From contig JARLHC010000120.1 in the NCBI GenBank assembly GCA_031292455.1, positions 1-64,000 of the forward strand: a stretch of 64,000 nt of DNA. The letters are read 5' to 3'. Positions 37,440 to 46,331 of this stretch are shown one piece after another (positions within the stretch are counted from its first letter, which is position 1; every line of letters begins with the position of its first letter). The translations under genes and the position numbers were made by a program. The stretch comes from Ignavibacteriaceae bacterium (GTDB lineage: Bacteria > Bacteroidota > Ignavibacteria > Ignavibacteriales > Ignavibacteriaceae). The notes beneath the pieces are model-generated. The model did not search any database and had not been told where the DNA came from. It saw only the letters and a program-made list of their open reading frames with translations.

Positions 37440-38522
37440 ATTTTATCTTCTTTCTTTAGTTCAAGACTGAGTGTTGCATTAACCTTTAATGTCAAACCAG
37501 AAAGCAAAACTTTCCTTGAAAATTTATCCCCTAAACTGAAAAAAAGAATTAATCATCAGAATTTTACCGTAGATACATTTGCTGAATGGGATTCATGGGA
37601 TACTATAACTGCTGTTAAAAATGCTCTGGAGATTTTCCACAACGTTTCTCTCGTTGAAGCTGACCTTTCATCATTTGAAAAATTAAAAAATCTTGATCCT
37701 GATATTGTATTTAATATTGCAGAAGGATTTTACGGAGAAAGCAGGGAAGCACAGATTCCCGCAATACTTGAAATGCTCCAGATCCCATATTCAGGGTCTG
37801 ATCCATTGACGCTTGCGACCTGTCTTGATAAAGCCAGGACAAAAGAAATATTATCATATCATGGAATACCTAACGCTCCATTCTTCATAGCAGCGCATGT
37901 AAGTCAGATTGAGAATAAAAATTTAACTTATCCCCTGTTTGTAAAGCCTATTTGGGAAGGATCAAGTAAAGGAATATTTACATCCTCCTTTGTTAATAAC
38001 AGGAAGGAATTGTCTGAACAGGTTGAAAGAATTAACACAGAATACTCACAACCGGCATTGATTGAAGAGTTTCTATCCGGCAGAGAATTTACAGTTTCAA
38101 TTTTGGGTAATGGAGAAGAAGCTGAAGTTCTGCCAATTGTTGAAATAGATTATAAAGACTTTCCTGAAGGGTTTATACCTATATATTCATATGAAGCTAA
38201 ATGGATTCTTGATACGAAAGAGAATCCCCTCGATGTATTTTCATGTCCGGCGAAATTGAATCCGGTACTTGAAACAAGAATAAGGCAGATTGCTTTACAG
38301 GCATACAACTCTTTAAGATGCAGGGATTGGAGCAGGATAGATATCAGACTGGATGCAAATGATAATCCCAATATCATTGAAATAAATCCACTTCCCGGTA
38401 TATTACCTGATCCCAAAGAAAATTCTTGTTTTCCAAAAGCAGCGAGAACAGCAGGAATTTCATATGATGAAATGCTAAATAAAGTACTTCTAGCTGCAGC
38501 CAGGAGGAATAATCTTTTATGA
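37440..38522 (+). CDS. ATP-grasp ligase, D-Ala-D-Ala-ligase family, with non-standard start
   Basis: The frame is open from 37419 to 38522. From 37440 it gives about 360 residues, the size of the paralogue next to it. ATP-grasp marks: FNIAEGFYGESREAQIP, CLDKARTKEIL, LFVKPIWEGSSKGIF, IEEFLSGREFTVSILG and the Mg-binding NIIEINPLPG. Starting at the first ATG (37773) would remove the N-terminal domain and the first signature. No ATG, GTG or TTG is in frame before that. Candidates are ATT at 37440, 6 bases after AAAGGA, or CTG at 37467, where family members usually begin (xSVALTFN). The family joins two amino acids through an acyl phosphate; the substrates are not known. Its end overlaps the next gene by 4 bp. 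Confidence 0.85.
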   Translation: MLSSFFSSRLSVALTFNVKPESKTFLENLSPKLKKRINHQNFTVDTFAEWDSWDTITAVKNALEIFHNVSLVEADLSSFEKLKNLDPDIVFNIAEGFYGESREAQIPAILEMLQIPYSGSDPLTLATCLDKARTKEILSYHGIPNAPFFIAAHVSQIENKNLTYPLFVKPIWEGSSKGIFTSSFVNNRKELSEQVERINTEYSQPALIEEFLSGREFTVSILGNGEEAEVLPIVEIDYKDFPEGFIPIYSYEAKWILDTKENPLDVFSCPAKLNPVLETRIRQIALQAYNSLRCRDWSRIDIRLDANDNPNIIEINPLPGILPDPKENSCFPKAARTAGISYDEMLNKVLLAAARRNNLL

Positions 38523-39586
38523 AAACGATAGCCAGAATCTTAATCTGTTATAATTCACCGGTAAGTCTATTCAGCATTTATAATGGCAAACCAATAACTG
38601 ATGATTCAATTCCTAATGATTTGTCCGAAAGCGGCTTTTCTAAGGAAATACATAAAATCAAAAGATATTTACTTGAAAATTTCACAGAAGTCAATTCTTT
38701 TGCAATAAACAGTAATGTAGAACGAACTATTAATAAATTAAACGCATATTCTCCAGACGCGATATTCAACTTTGTTGAATCTATTGATGGTGTTTCTTCT
38801 TATGAATATTGCCTAGCAGGCCTCTTTGAGATGCTTGGATTTGATTTCACCGGGAACCTACCTGCGAGTTTGGGTAACTGTCTTAATAAAGCAAAAGCAA
38901 AAACTATTCTTCGCTCTTTTGGAATTAATACTCCGGATTCGATGATTATAAAAATAGGGCAATCAGATAGGTTCAATTCTGACAATTTTGTATTAAAATT
39001 CCCGGTTATTTTAAAATTATTAAATGAAGATGCAAGCATTGGTATATCTGAACTATCAGTTGTGAATGATTATGATTCGTTAAATAAACATATCAGTTTT
39101 TTGAAATCTACATATTGTCAGGATATACTTGCTGAAGAATATATAGATGGAAGAGAGCTGAATATTGCTGTTCTCGGAAATAAAGCTCTGCCTATATCGG
39201 AAATAAAGTTTGATGGACTTCCGAAAGGGCTACCCCAAATTGTTACATATGACGGCAAATGGATTGCCGATAGCATTTATTACGAAAACACTAAACCAAG
39301 TTGTCCGGCTCAATTAAATCCTGAGCTTAGAGTTAAAATTGAGGAGACTGCCATTCTGGCTTTTAATGCAATGGACTGCAGAGACTATGCACGCGTGGAT
39401 ATGCGTCTTAACAGAATGAATATTCCCTATGTAATTGAAGTAAATCCAAATCCGGATATTTCGATGGATTCCGGATTTGCAAGGGCTGCAGCCGCAGCGG
39501 GAATGAGTTATTCTGACTTACTTTTTACAATTACGGGTTTCGCTTTGAAAAGAAAAAATTATGATACGAAAATTAAAGCCGGGTGA
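38519..39586 (+). CDS. Second ATP-grasp ligase, D-Ala-D-Ala-ligase family
   Basis: A 355-residue paralogue of the gene before it, sharing the layout FNFVESIDGVSSYEY, CLNKAKAKTIL, FPVILKLLNEDASIGIS, AEEYIDGRELNIAVLG, DGKWIADS and YVIEVNPNPD. The start overlaps the first ligase stop by 4 bp and the end overlaps the GNAT gene by 26 bp, so the four genes are strongly coupled. True peptidoglycan Ddl enzymes are usually single and lie with mur genes. A tandem pair beside an aminomutase suggests amino acid or dipeptide ligation with unusual substrates. The shared KWI and CPAxLNP blocks in both copies suggest related substrates. Confidence 0.88.
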   Translation: MKTIARILICYNSPVSLFSIYNGKPITDDSIPNDLSESGFSKEIHKIKRYLLENFTEVNSFAINSNVERTINKLNAYSPDAIFNFVESIDGVSSYEYCLAGLFEMLGFDFTGNLPASLGNCLNKAKAKTILRSFGINTPDSMIIKIGQSDRFNSDNFVLKFPVILKLLNEDASIGISELSVVNDYDSLNKHISFLKSTYCQDILAEEYIDGRELNIAVLGNKALPISEIKFDGLPKGLPQIVTYDGKWIADSIYYENTKPSCPAQLNPELRVKIEETAILAFNAMDCRDYARVDMRLNRMNIPYVIEVNPNPDISMDSGFARAAAAAGMSYSDLLFTITGFALKRKNYDTKIKAG

Positions 39587-40046
39587 TCCCGAGCCTCTCA
39601 GAAATATGCTGGAAAGGATACCAAACTTTTCCGATAAAGAAGTTGATATCGCTATGGAGCTTATAGATATTGCTGCTTTTAATCCGGATCAGAAGGACTA
39701 CCATATTTACATATATGAATATGAAAGTAAAGTAGTGGGATATTATTGTGTCGGGAGGAGACCTTTAACTGATGCAACTTTCGATTTATACTGGATAGCA
39801 GCTGATCCAGAAGCTGGAATTAAAGGAATCGGAAAATGTCTGCTGGAACATGCAGAAAATTTTGTTTTACAAAATAATGGCAGATGGATTTTAGCTGAAA
39901 CATCTTCCAAAGAAAATTACTCAAATACGAGAAACTTCTATTTGAAGAATAATTATTCGATTGTCGCTCAGATAAATGACTTTTATTCATTGGACGACAA
40001 TCTAATAATATTCGGAAAGTATTTCGCAATAAAAAAACAAAACTGA
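39561..40046 (+). CDS. GNAT-family N-acetyltransferase
   Basis: A 161-residue protein with the GNAT fold: N-terminal IRKLKPGDPEPL, the strand VVGYYCVGRR, the acyl-CoA loop region DPEAGIKGIGKCLLEHAENF (a form of the Q/RxxGxG/A motif), and FYLKNNYSIVAQINDFYSLDDNLIIFGK at the end. It starts inside the end of the second ligase gene. In the known abl system an acetyltransferase acetylates beta-lysine from a lysine 2,3-aminomutase; this protein is shorter than AblB, so the same role is only a possibility. Confidence 0.85.
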   Translation: MIRKLKPGDPEPLRNMLERIPNFSDKEVDIAMELIDIAAFNPDQKDYHIYIYEYESKVVGYYCVGRRPLTDATFDLYWIAADPEAGIKGIGKCLLEHAENFVLQNNGRWILAETSSKENYSNTRNFYLKNNYSIVAQINDFYSLDDNLIIFGKYFAIKKQN

Positions 40047-40055
40047 GGAAAAGTC

Positions 40056-41216
40056 ATGGAACTGTGGCAGCAAATGGTAAGAGACAGTATTCACTCTGTC
40101 GATCAGTTAGTGGAGAAATTCGGAATAGAGCGTCAGACAGCTGAGGACCTCGACGAATTCTTCCAAGCCAGGATAAATCCATATTATTTAAGCCTCATAC
40201 GTAGTCCCGGAGATCCTATCTGGCTCCAATGTGTCCCTACCAAACAAGAATTAGAAGACATAGGTGCTGAGGAAGATCCCTTAATGGAAGATGCGATGAG
40301 CCCTGTTCCCAATATTACTCACCGCTATCCCGATAGAGCACTATTTCTTGTAACAAGTCAATGCGGTTTATATTGTCGATTCTGCACAAGAAAAAGAAAA
40401 GTTGGTGATTATGATAAAATTTCAATGAAGGGATTGGAAAGCGCCTTTAGATATCTCGAACAGCATACTGAGATTAGGGATGTAATTCTTTCCGGCGGCG
40501 ATCCTTTAATGCTTACGGATATTATGCTCGAAAAAATTCTTCAGAGGATAAGAGCAATTCCTCATATTGAAATTATCAGAATAGGTTCGAAAATGCCTTG
40601 TGTATTACCACAAAGAATAACCCCACATCTATGTGATATGATTAAGAAATATCATCCGGTTTATTTGAATACACATTTTAATCATCCATGGGAGATTACT
40701 CCTGAAAGTTCAAAAGCATGCGAGATGCTAGCTGATGCAGGTATACCTGTTGGTAATCAAATGGTTCTAATGAAAAATATTAATGATGATCCGGCAGTTG
40801 TCAAAGAGTTAATGCAAAAACTTCTTAAAATCAGGGTCCGTCCTTATTATATGTACATGGCAGACGAAACTAAGGGAGCTAATCATTTCAGAACTTCCAT
40901 TGAAACAGGAATAGAGATAATTGAAAACCTGAGAGGGCATACAAGCGGGCTTGCAATACCACATTTTGTAATCGATGCCCCTGGTGGAGGTGGGAAAATT
41001 CCTCTGCTCCCCAACTATGTGCTGCATAAGGATGATGAGAAAATTGTACTTAGGAATTATAAGCACAAGATATATTCCTATAGGAACTATCATGATAAGA
41101 ATAATCCGGAAAAAGAAAATACAACACCATCAACAATTAAGATTGTAAAGCAGAAAACGAAGGCGATGAAGGTAACTAAAGTTAAGTTACCCAGAATGGA
41201 AAAAATAAAAAATTAA
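40056..41216 (+). CDS. kamA: Lysine 2,3-aminomutase-type radical SAM protein
   Basis: A 386-residue protein of the KamA family. The [4Fe-4S]-SAM motif C103-x3-C107-x2-C110 sits in SQCGLYCRFCTRKR, and the PLP lysine is K314 in APGGGGK. D270 and D307 align with Asp293 and Asp330 of clostridial KAM, which hold the lysine side-chain amine; spacing D270-D307-K314 equals D293-D330-K337 exactly, and R112 aligns with Arg134. So lysine is the likely substrate and beta-lysine the product. The C-terminal CxCxxC zinc site of clostridial KAM is absent, replaced by a Lys-rich tail (about 348-386). Start has a GAGGAAAAG site; 9 bp after the GNAT gene. Confidence 0.9.
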   Translation: MELWQQMVRDSIHSVDQLVEKFGIERQTAEDLDEFFQARINPYYLSLIRSPGDPIWLQCVPTKQELEDIGAEEDPLMEDAMSPVPNITHRYPDRALFLVTSQCGLYCRFCTRKRKVGDYDKISMKGLESAFRYLEQHTEIRDVILSGGDPLMLTDIMLEKILQRIRAIPHIEIIRIGSKMPCVLPQRITPHLCDMIKKYHPVYLNTHFNHPWEITPESSKACEMLADAGIPVGNQMVLMKNINDDPAVVKELMQKLLKIRVRPYYMYMADETKGANHFRTSIETGIEIIENLRGHTSGLAIPHFVIDAPGGGGKIPLLPNYVLHKDDEKIVLRNYKHKIYSYRNYHDKNNPEKENTTPSTIKIVKQKTKAMKVTKVKLPRMEKIKN

Positions 41217-41238
41217 TAAAAGTACAGAGATATAGAAC

Positions 41239-42135
41239 TTATTCCAGATTTTTAGAAATATGAGTTCTTAAATCTATACCCCAATGCAGTTTTGTTCTTA
41301 AAGTTCCAAAATAACTGGACAAAGAGGTATTTACCAAATTAAATGGTCTATCGCTCTTTTTAATCCTAATTTCAAGAGGGGGCGAAAATGCAAACACACG
41401 TTGTCCATCACAATTAATCTGAACTTCCTTATATAGAGAATCGGCCCGTATAATAATTTCTTTATTGCTAGGCAATACGAGAGGACGAATACTCAAGCTA
41501 TGAGGGCTGATTGGGCTAAGAGTTATTACTTCAGATTGAGGGCTGACTATTGGACCTCCAACTGAAATAGAATATCCCGTAGATCCAGTTGGTGTAGCAA
41601 CAATTAATCCATCAGCAGCAAAAGTGGCCACATATTCATTATCCACTAAAATAGTTATATCGATCATTTTAGGCCAGGCGCCTTTATCAATTACAAGATC
41701 ATTGATAGCATAAAGCTGCTCAATTTTATGACCTCTGCAGGTCCCTGTAATTATCATTCTTTCTTCTATAGTATAATCGCCTTTTTTTAATTCCTTTATA
41801 AGGCTGTCCATCTGGTTAATATTAACTTCTGCCAAGAAACCTAATTTACCAAAATTCAGCCCGAGCACAGGCTTACTATAGAATTGTGCAATATAGGCTG
41901 TTGCGAGCATTGTACCATCACCGCCAATTGAAATGATCATATCACTTTTCTGACATAATTTTGTATCACTTAGAAATTTACTTTGCGCAACTTTAGTTTT
42001 TAATAGATCTTTTTGGGAGGAAAGAGAATCACTTAAATAAAAATCAATCTCATTAGCTTTCAGTTTTCCGATAAATGAAGAAACTATTTCGAACACATTC
42101 TCTTTGGTTACGTTAGCAATGATTCCAAGTTTCAT
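41239..42135 (-). CDS. nadK: NAD kinase
   Basis: A 298-residue protein with the GGDGTMLATAY motif that binds ATP and NAD, the NDLVID strand, and the second signature TPTGSTGYSISVGGPIV. It phosphorylates NAD+ to NADP+ in the cytosol. Its start overlaps the upstream glycosyltransferase stop by 4 bp, and it is convergent with kamA with 22 bp between them. Confidence 0.96.
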   Translation of the reverse strand: MKLGIIANVTKENVFEIVSSFIGKLKANEIDFYLSDSLSSQKDLLKTKVAQSKFLSDTKLCQKSDMIISIGGDGTMLATAYIAQFYSKPVLGLNFGKLGFLAEVNINQMDSLIKELKKGDYTIEERMIITGTCRGHKIEQLYAINDLVIDKGAWPKMIDITILVDNEYVATFAADGLIVATPTGSTGYSISVGGPIVSPQSEVITLSPISPHSLSIRPLVLPSNKEIIIRADSLYKEVQINCDGQRVFAFSPPLEIRIKKSDRPFNLVNTSLSSYFGTLRTKLHWGIDLRTHISKNLE

Positions 42136-42896
42136 AAACTTTCTTTCCTTTTTAGCTCCCAGAATTTACTATATTTTGTAAAAACATATGCTGTTGAAAA
42201 GATTGAGAGAATAAAGCCCTGTATGCCGTCTAAAAATCCTAATTTAATTATATACATTTTCATAAATATTACAATTGGTCGTATTATTAGATCACTTAAA
42301 TGAAATCTTTTGCCATTTTTCTGCAGATCCCTAGCAGCTAAAGAGGTATAAGTATTAAACTTAATAAAATAATGAGAAACCGAGGGATCGGTATAATGCT
42401 CCAAATCATTTACCAATTGTCCGATTTTTCCATTGACATTAAGATTCTCATGAACATTATTAGAATTAAAAGAAGCATGATTTTTATTAAATAAACGAAT
42501 GACCCTGCCCGGATACCATCCACAATGTTTTATCCATTTTCCAAGGAAATAAGCTTTTCGCGGTACGGAATAAGCAAAATATGTTGGAACTGAATTCTTA
42601 AAATTCAGGAGCTCCTCATTTAATTTTTTAGAAAATGCTTCATCCGCATCTATCCAAAATACCCAATCATTTGAAGTTAAAGAAATTGCTTCTTTTTTTG
42701 TTTCTGAATATCCTTTCCATTTAACTATTGCCGATTTTACTTTAGAATAAGAATTTGCAATTTCAGTAGTTTTATCTGTTGATTTTTCATCAATAAGTAT
42801 AACTATCTCATCTATGCAGCTAAGCTGACTTTCTATACAACGCCTTATATTAGATCCCTCGTTATTTGCAATAACAATAGACGAAATATTAATCAT
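42132..42896 (-). CDS. Glycosyltransferase family 2 (LPS core WaaE/KdtX-like)
   Basis: A 254-residue protein with a short GT-A domain: N-terminal SSIVIANNEGSNIRRCIESQ, the DEKSTDKTTEIA strand-loop and the metal-binding WIDADEAF. The WKGYSETKKEA segment resembles the GYGxQKNxA motif of WaaE/KdtX-type core glucosyltransferases. It probably adds a hexose to the lipid A core or a surface glycan. It leads into nadK with a 4-bp overlap. Confidence 0.85.
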   Translation of the reverse strand: MINISSIVIANNEGSNIRRCIESQLSCIDEIVILIDEKSTDKTTEIANSYSKVKSAIVKWKGYSETKKEAISLTSNDWVFWIDADEAFSKKLNEELLNFKNSVPTYFAYSVPRKAYFLGKWIKHCGWYPGRVIRLFNKNHASFNSNNVHENLNVNGKIGQLVNDLEHYTDPSVSHYFIKFNTYTSLAARDLQKNGKRFHLSDLIIRPIVIFMKMYIIKLGFLDGIQGFILSIFSTAYVFTKYSKFWELKRKESL

Positions 42897-42996
42897 TTTA
42901 ACTTCACGAAATTAATCCTTAAATAAATATAATAAGTCATTTTCATTTAGTCACTATACTATTAGGGCTTTCATATTTTTTATTAAGAAAAGGTTT

Positions 42997-44175
42997 CTAT
43001 CCGGATACTATTTCATTGATACATTTACGTAATTCATTTTTATAATTATCCAGGCTGTTGGTTGTTGTAACTTCTTTACCGCATTTTATACTCATTTCTG
43101 TGATTTCTTTATTTTCCATTTGGATTACATGATCAATTACGGATCGGATGCTATCATGATTTATCTTATCAAAAATAAACCCATAATCATGAACATCAAT
43201 TGTTGCCTCCTTTGAAATCAGGGGGATTAATCCACCATTACCGCATATATTCAAAACTGAAGGTGAACCTCCTTCAGAACATGAAGGGAAAATAACGAAG
43301 GCACATTTTTGAAGTAACTCTTTGAATATTTCTGATTTTAATGAAATAAAGCCGTAATAGTGAATATTAGGCATTCTGTTTAATTCATTGTAATATGTAC
43401 GTTGAAAATCAGGTTCTTTGTTAAGGGGGCCACAAATATGCAGATAAATATCTCTTCTTCCTGAAAATATTTCCAACAGTAAATCAAGCCCTTTATGAAT
43501 CATACCCGAACTTCCAAACCATAAGAAATGCCTCTTCGCCTGGTCAAATATTTTAGAATTAACAATTTCCTTATAATCAGTAAATTCTAAAAACATTGCA
43601 GGAATATTATATGTCTTTCCAGTGAAGTAAGGAGAATATGTTTTAGCTGCTTCTAAATTACCCAGAAGTATCATTGCGTCAACTAGTGTTGTCTGAATAC
43701 TCCACGCTTTATCAACAATTCTCCCAGACTGTGGCAAATAAGCCCCTTTTTTATTATAAACTTCCTTTATTCTGCCGAGAGAATTATTATTCTGAGTATG
43801 AATATGCAAACCCGTACCATAATAAATTGTAATGATTTTTTTCTCCCTTTTATAAAAACTATTGACTAGAGGCTCACCAAAGCCGAATATCAAATCGTAT
43901 CTGGAATAATTAATAAATCCTTTATAATCATAGTCAGCTATGTCAACGTTAAATCCGGCATCTTGAAGTGCCCTAGCTATTTCCGTAGCCTCAAATGTGT
44001 TAGTATGGCTTAAATTTAGTCCCTTTCTAAACGGATATGTAATATATGAAACAAGAGCATTTCTGGGAAAAGATGTTTTATAATAATTAATAATAGGGGA
44101 TCTTAATAGAATTTTGGCTGATAATTTAAATTCTTTTGAAAAAGAAGATATAATATTTAGCAAATTTAAATTCAT
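42997..44175 (-). CDS. Glycosyltransferase, GT4-like
   Basis: A 392-residue protein. The N-terminal half is atypical; the second half has a GT-B nucleotide-sugar domain: HFLWFGSSGMIHKGLDLLLEIF, IHICGPLNKEP and the donor-binding FVIFPSCSEGGSPSVLNICGNG. The E-x7-E motif of GT4 retaining enzymes is altered (EGGSPSVLN), so the exact family is uncertain. It lies among surface polysaccharide genes read leftward. Confidence 0.72.
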   Translation of the reverse strand: MNLNLLNIISSFSKEFKLSAKILLRSPIINYYKTSFPRNALVSYITYPFRKGLNLSHTNTFEATEIARALQDAGFNVDIADYDYKGFINYSRYDLIFGFGEPLVNSFYKREKKIITIYYGTGLHIHTQNNNSLGRIKEVYNKKGAYLPQSGRIVDKAWSIQTTLVDAMILLGNLEAAKTYSPYFTGKTYNIPAMFLEFTDYKEIVNSKIFDQAKRHFLWFGSSGMIHKGLDLLLEIFSGRRDIYLHICGPLNKEPDFQRTYYNELNRMPNIHYYGFISLKSEIFKELLQKCAFVIFPSCSEGGSPSVLNICGNGGLIPLISKEATIDVHDYGFIFDKINHDSIRSVIDHVIQMENKEITEMSIKCGKEVTTTNSLDNYKNELRKCINEIVSG

Positions 44176-44255
44176 ATTATACGTTGTTCCATAGAAATGT
44201 GATTTGAGTGCCTATTGACAGAATTTATTCTGATAAGGACCTTTGTAATATAAAA

Positions 44256-45431
44256 CTAAGGTAATAGATTTTTCATAATATTTATTATCCGTTCGGGTTT
44301 AATTTTATTTATATTGATTGAAGAACCAAATCTCAGTTTGTTTTTGTCTTTTTCACTTATCTCATCCGGATACACGAAGTACCCTTTATCGAATATTTCT
44401 GGTGGATATGGGTTGAAACGTCCAATATGGTTACCGTTGGATATACATATAAATTGTTTTTGAAGTGCTGCCGATATATGGATGGCACTTGTATCGTTTG
44501 CTATAAGAAGTTCTGCTCCAGATAGTATTTTAATTAATTCTAATAATGAAGTTCGCCCCGTATAATCATGAACTTTTTCTGAACGGCTTTCCTTAAATAT
44601 TTTGACTGATTCATGTTCGTCTTGTAATGAACCGCAAATTAAAACATCGTAACTGTAATTACTCAGGATATATTTAGTAATTGAAATGAAATTATTAGCC
44701 CCCCATCTTCTTCCTCTGTTATAGGCCCCCGGAAAGATAACCAAATATTTATTATAAGGAATATCATAATTTATTGTTTCGGCTTCTATATGTGGTCCTG
44801 ATAACTGAATATTTTTATTTAATAAGTTGTTAAAAAATTCTTTATTTCGATAAAATTCGAATAAATTTTCTTCAGATGCGGGTATTAATCTTGTGTAGTA
44901 TGAATCCGATAGTAATCTTCTTTTCCATCTTAACGCTTTATCTGGTGCACCTTCACTTCCTACTTTATTGTCTGCAATACTTGCTTTTACTAATGTATCA
45001 TCAAACAAAATGCCTCGTGTGAAAATGGGGTTTATTACTATATCAAACCCAGAACTATTAATAAATTTAAGTATCTGAAATTTATAAAATGGATTGGAAT
45101 AAAATCTATCTCTTTGTATCCAAATGAATTGGTCAATATAATCCTTATCAAGAAATTCCGCCATATTTTTCCATAACACATTTCCGGCTAATGTAATTTT
45201 ATAACCTTTGAAATTGTTATCTTCTTTAACTTCTTTAATAAAATTTCTAAATAAAACATAATCTCCAATGGAATCCAGTCTAATTAATAGTAGTTTTTTC
45301 GTTCCAGATTCTTTTTTCTTATCGGTCAGGAAAATAAAGAGGATTGACAATTCCAAGAAATTCAAGATATTGAGAAATTTCCTAAGATATACCTTCAGCA
45401 TAAGGATCCTTTCCATTTTAAATTTCGCCAT
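44256..45431 (-). CDS. Glycosyltransferase family 9 (heptosyltransferase-like)
   Basis: A 391-residue protein with the ADP-heptose-transferase fold: LLIRLDSIGDYVLFRNFIKEVK at the start of the fold, a central YLVIFPGAYNRGRRWGANNF donor-site block and LIANDTSAIHISAAL near the end. It probably transfers heptose or a similar sugar to the core oligosaccharide. The listed start overlaps the GT2 gene upstream by 37 bp; later in-frame Met codons at 45416 and 45401 would shorten this overlap, and the last may be the real start. Confidence 0.85.
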   Translation of the reverse strand: MAKFKMERILMLKVYLRKFLNILNFLELSILFIFLTDKKKESGTKKLLLIRLDSIGDYVLFRNFIKEVKEDNNFKGYKITLAGNVLWKNMAEFLDKDYIDQFIWIQRDRFYSNPFYKFQILKFINSSGFDIVINPIFTRGILFDDTLVKASIADNKVGSEGAPDKALRWKRRLLSDSYYTRLIPASEENLFEFYRNKEFFNNLLNKNIQLSGPHIEAETINYDIPYNKYLVIFPGAYNRGRRWGANNFISITKYILSNYSYDVLICGSLQDEHESVKIFKESRSEKVHDYTGRTSLLELIKILSGAELLIANDTSAIHISAALQKQFICISNGNHIGRFNPYPPEIFDKGYFVYPDEISEKDKNKLRFGSSININKIKPERIINIMKNLLP

Positions 45432-46207
45432 ATCTTAACAATCATATGTAACCCCATTATTGCTAAAAATGACTTTATCCTAGTCCTGAAAATCCTCACC
45501 CAATAATATTTTGCAGTATTAAAATTCCACATGTCATTTGCCAATAGTGATATCTTAACCTCTTTTAATGCTTTTAATTCATTTTTCCAAGAAGCACCGC
45601 CGGCTTTCATTCTAACCAGAGGATGGTTAATGTAAGAAGAGATATCTTCAATGTTCGAAAACTCCTTTTTTAATCTGAAAAAAAAATCAACATCCATTGC
45701 ATAATGCATATCCGATTTATATAATCCAATTTTTTTGTATAATTCTCTCTTGATAAACATTCCAGGATGATTGAATTCCACACCAACCCCTTTATTCTTT
45801 AAAGGAAATCTAATATTTGAACCAAAGATATGGTCCTCAAAAAAAATATTACCATGAGCTAATAATTTATTGGGTGCTGATAAAGCCGCATTTACTAATG
45901 AAAGGACGGAATCATCATAGAATATATCATCACTATTTATTATCCCGACTATTTCGCCGGAGGAAGTAGTAATTCCCTTATTGAAAGCATCTGATATCCC
46001 ATCATCTTTTTCCGAGATAATTTTAAGCTTGGACAGGATGCCAAGATCATCATAAATCTTTGTAATTAATTTCAGAGTATTATCTTCACTGAGATTATCT
46101 ACAATAATGTGTTCATAGTTACCATAAGTCTGGGAAATGATAGATTTTACAGTTTCTTCAATTGTTTTTGCAGAATTAAAAGTTGGTGTTATTATAGAAA
46201 TTAGCAT
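45395..46207 (-). CDS. Glycosyltransferase family 2
   Basis: A 270-residue GT-A enzyme opening SIITPTFNSAKTIEETVKSI, with the HIIVDNLSEDNT loop, the SEKDDGISDAFNKGI block and metal-binding NSDDIFYDD. These are typical of WcaA-like transferases of O-antigen or capsule loci. It is the first gene of the leftward glycan operon and is divergent from the rightward GT4 genes, with a 124-bp AT-rich gap that should hold both promoters. Confidence 0.9.
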   Translation of the reverse strand: MLISIITPTFNSAKTIEETVKSIISQTYGNYEHIIVDNLSEDNTLKLITKIYDDLGILSKLKIISEKDDGISDAFNKGITTSSGEIVGIINSDDIFYDDSVLSLVNAALSAPNKLLAHGNIFFEDHIFGSNIRFPLKNKGVGVEFNHPGMFIKRELYKKIGLYKSDMHYAMDVDFFFRLKKEFSNIEDISSYINHPLVRMKAGGASWKNELKALKEVKISLLANDMWNFNTAKYYWVRIFRTRIKSFLAIMGLHMIVKIWRNLKWKGSLC

Positions 46208-46331
46208 TTAGTTTTCAGGCGATAATGTTTTTTACTATTTTGCAACAAGAATATTAAAAACTGACAGATAAATAGTTCGGAATAAAAATATATTGTTAAA
46301 AATAGTTAATTCTCAATAAAGATTATCCATT

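Noticed and set aside
37773-38522. A truncated 249-residue ATP-grasp protein starting at the first ATG
   Set aside because: The open frame continues upstream with conserved N-terminal ligase sequence, a promoter and a ribosome-binding site, and the full length then equals that of the neighbouring paralogue.
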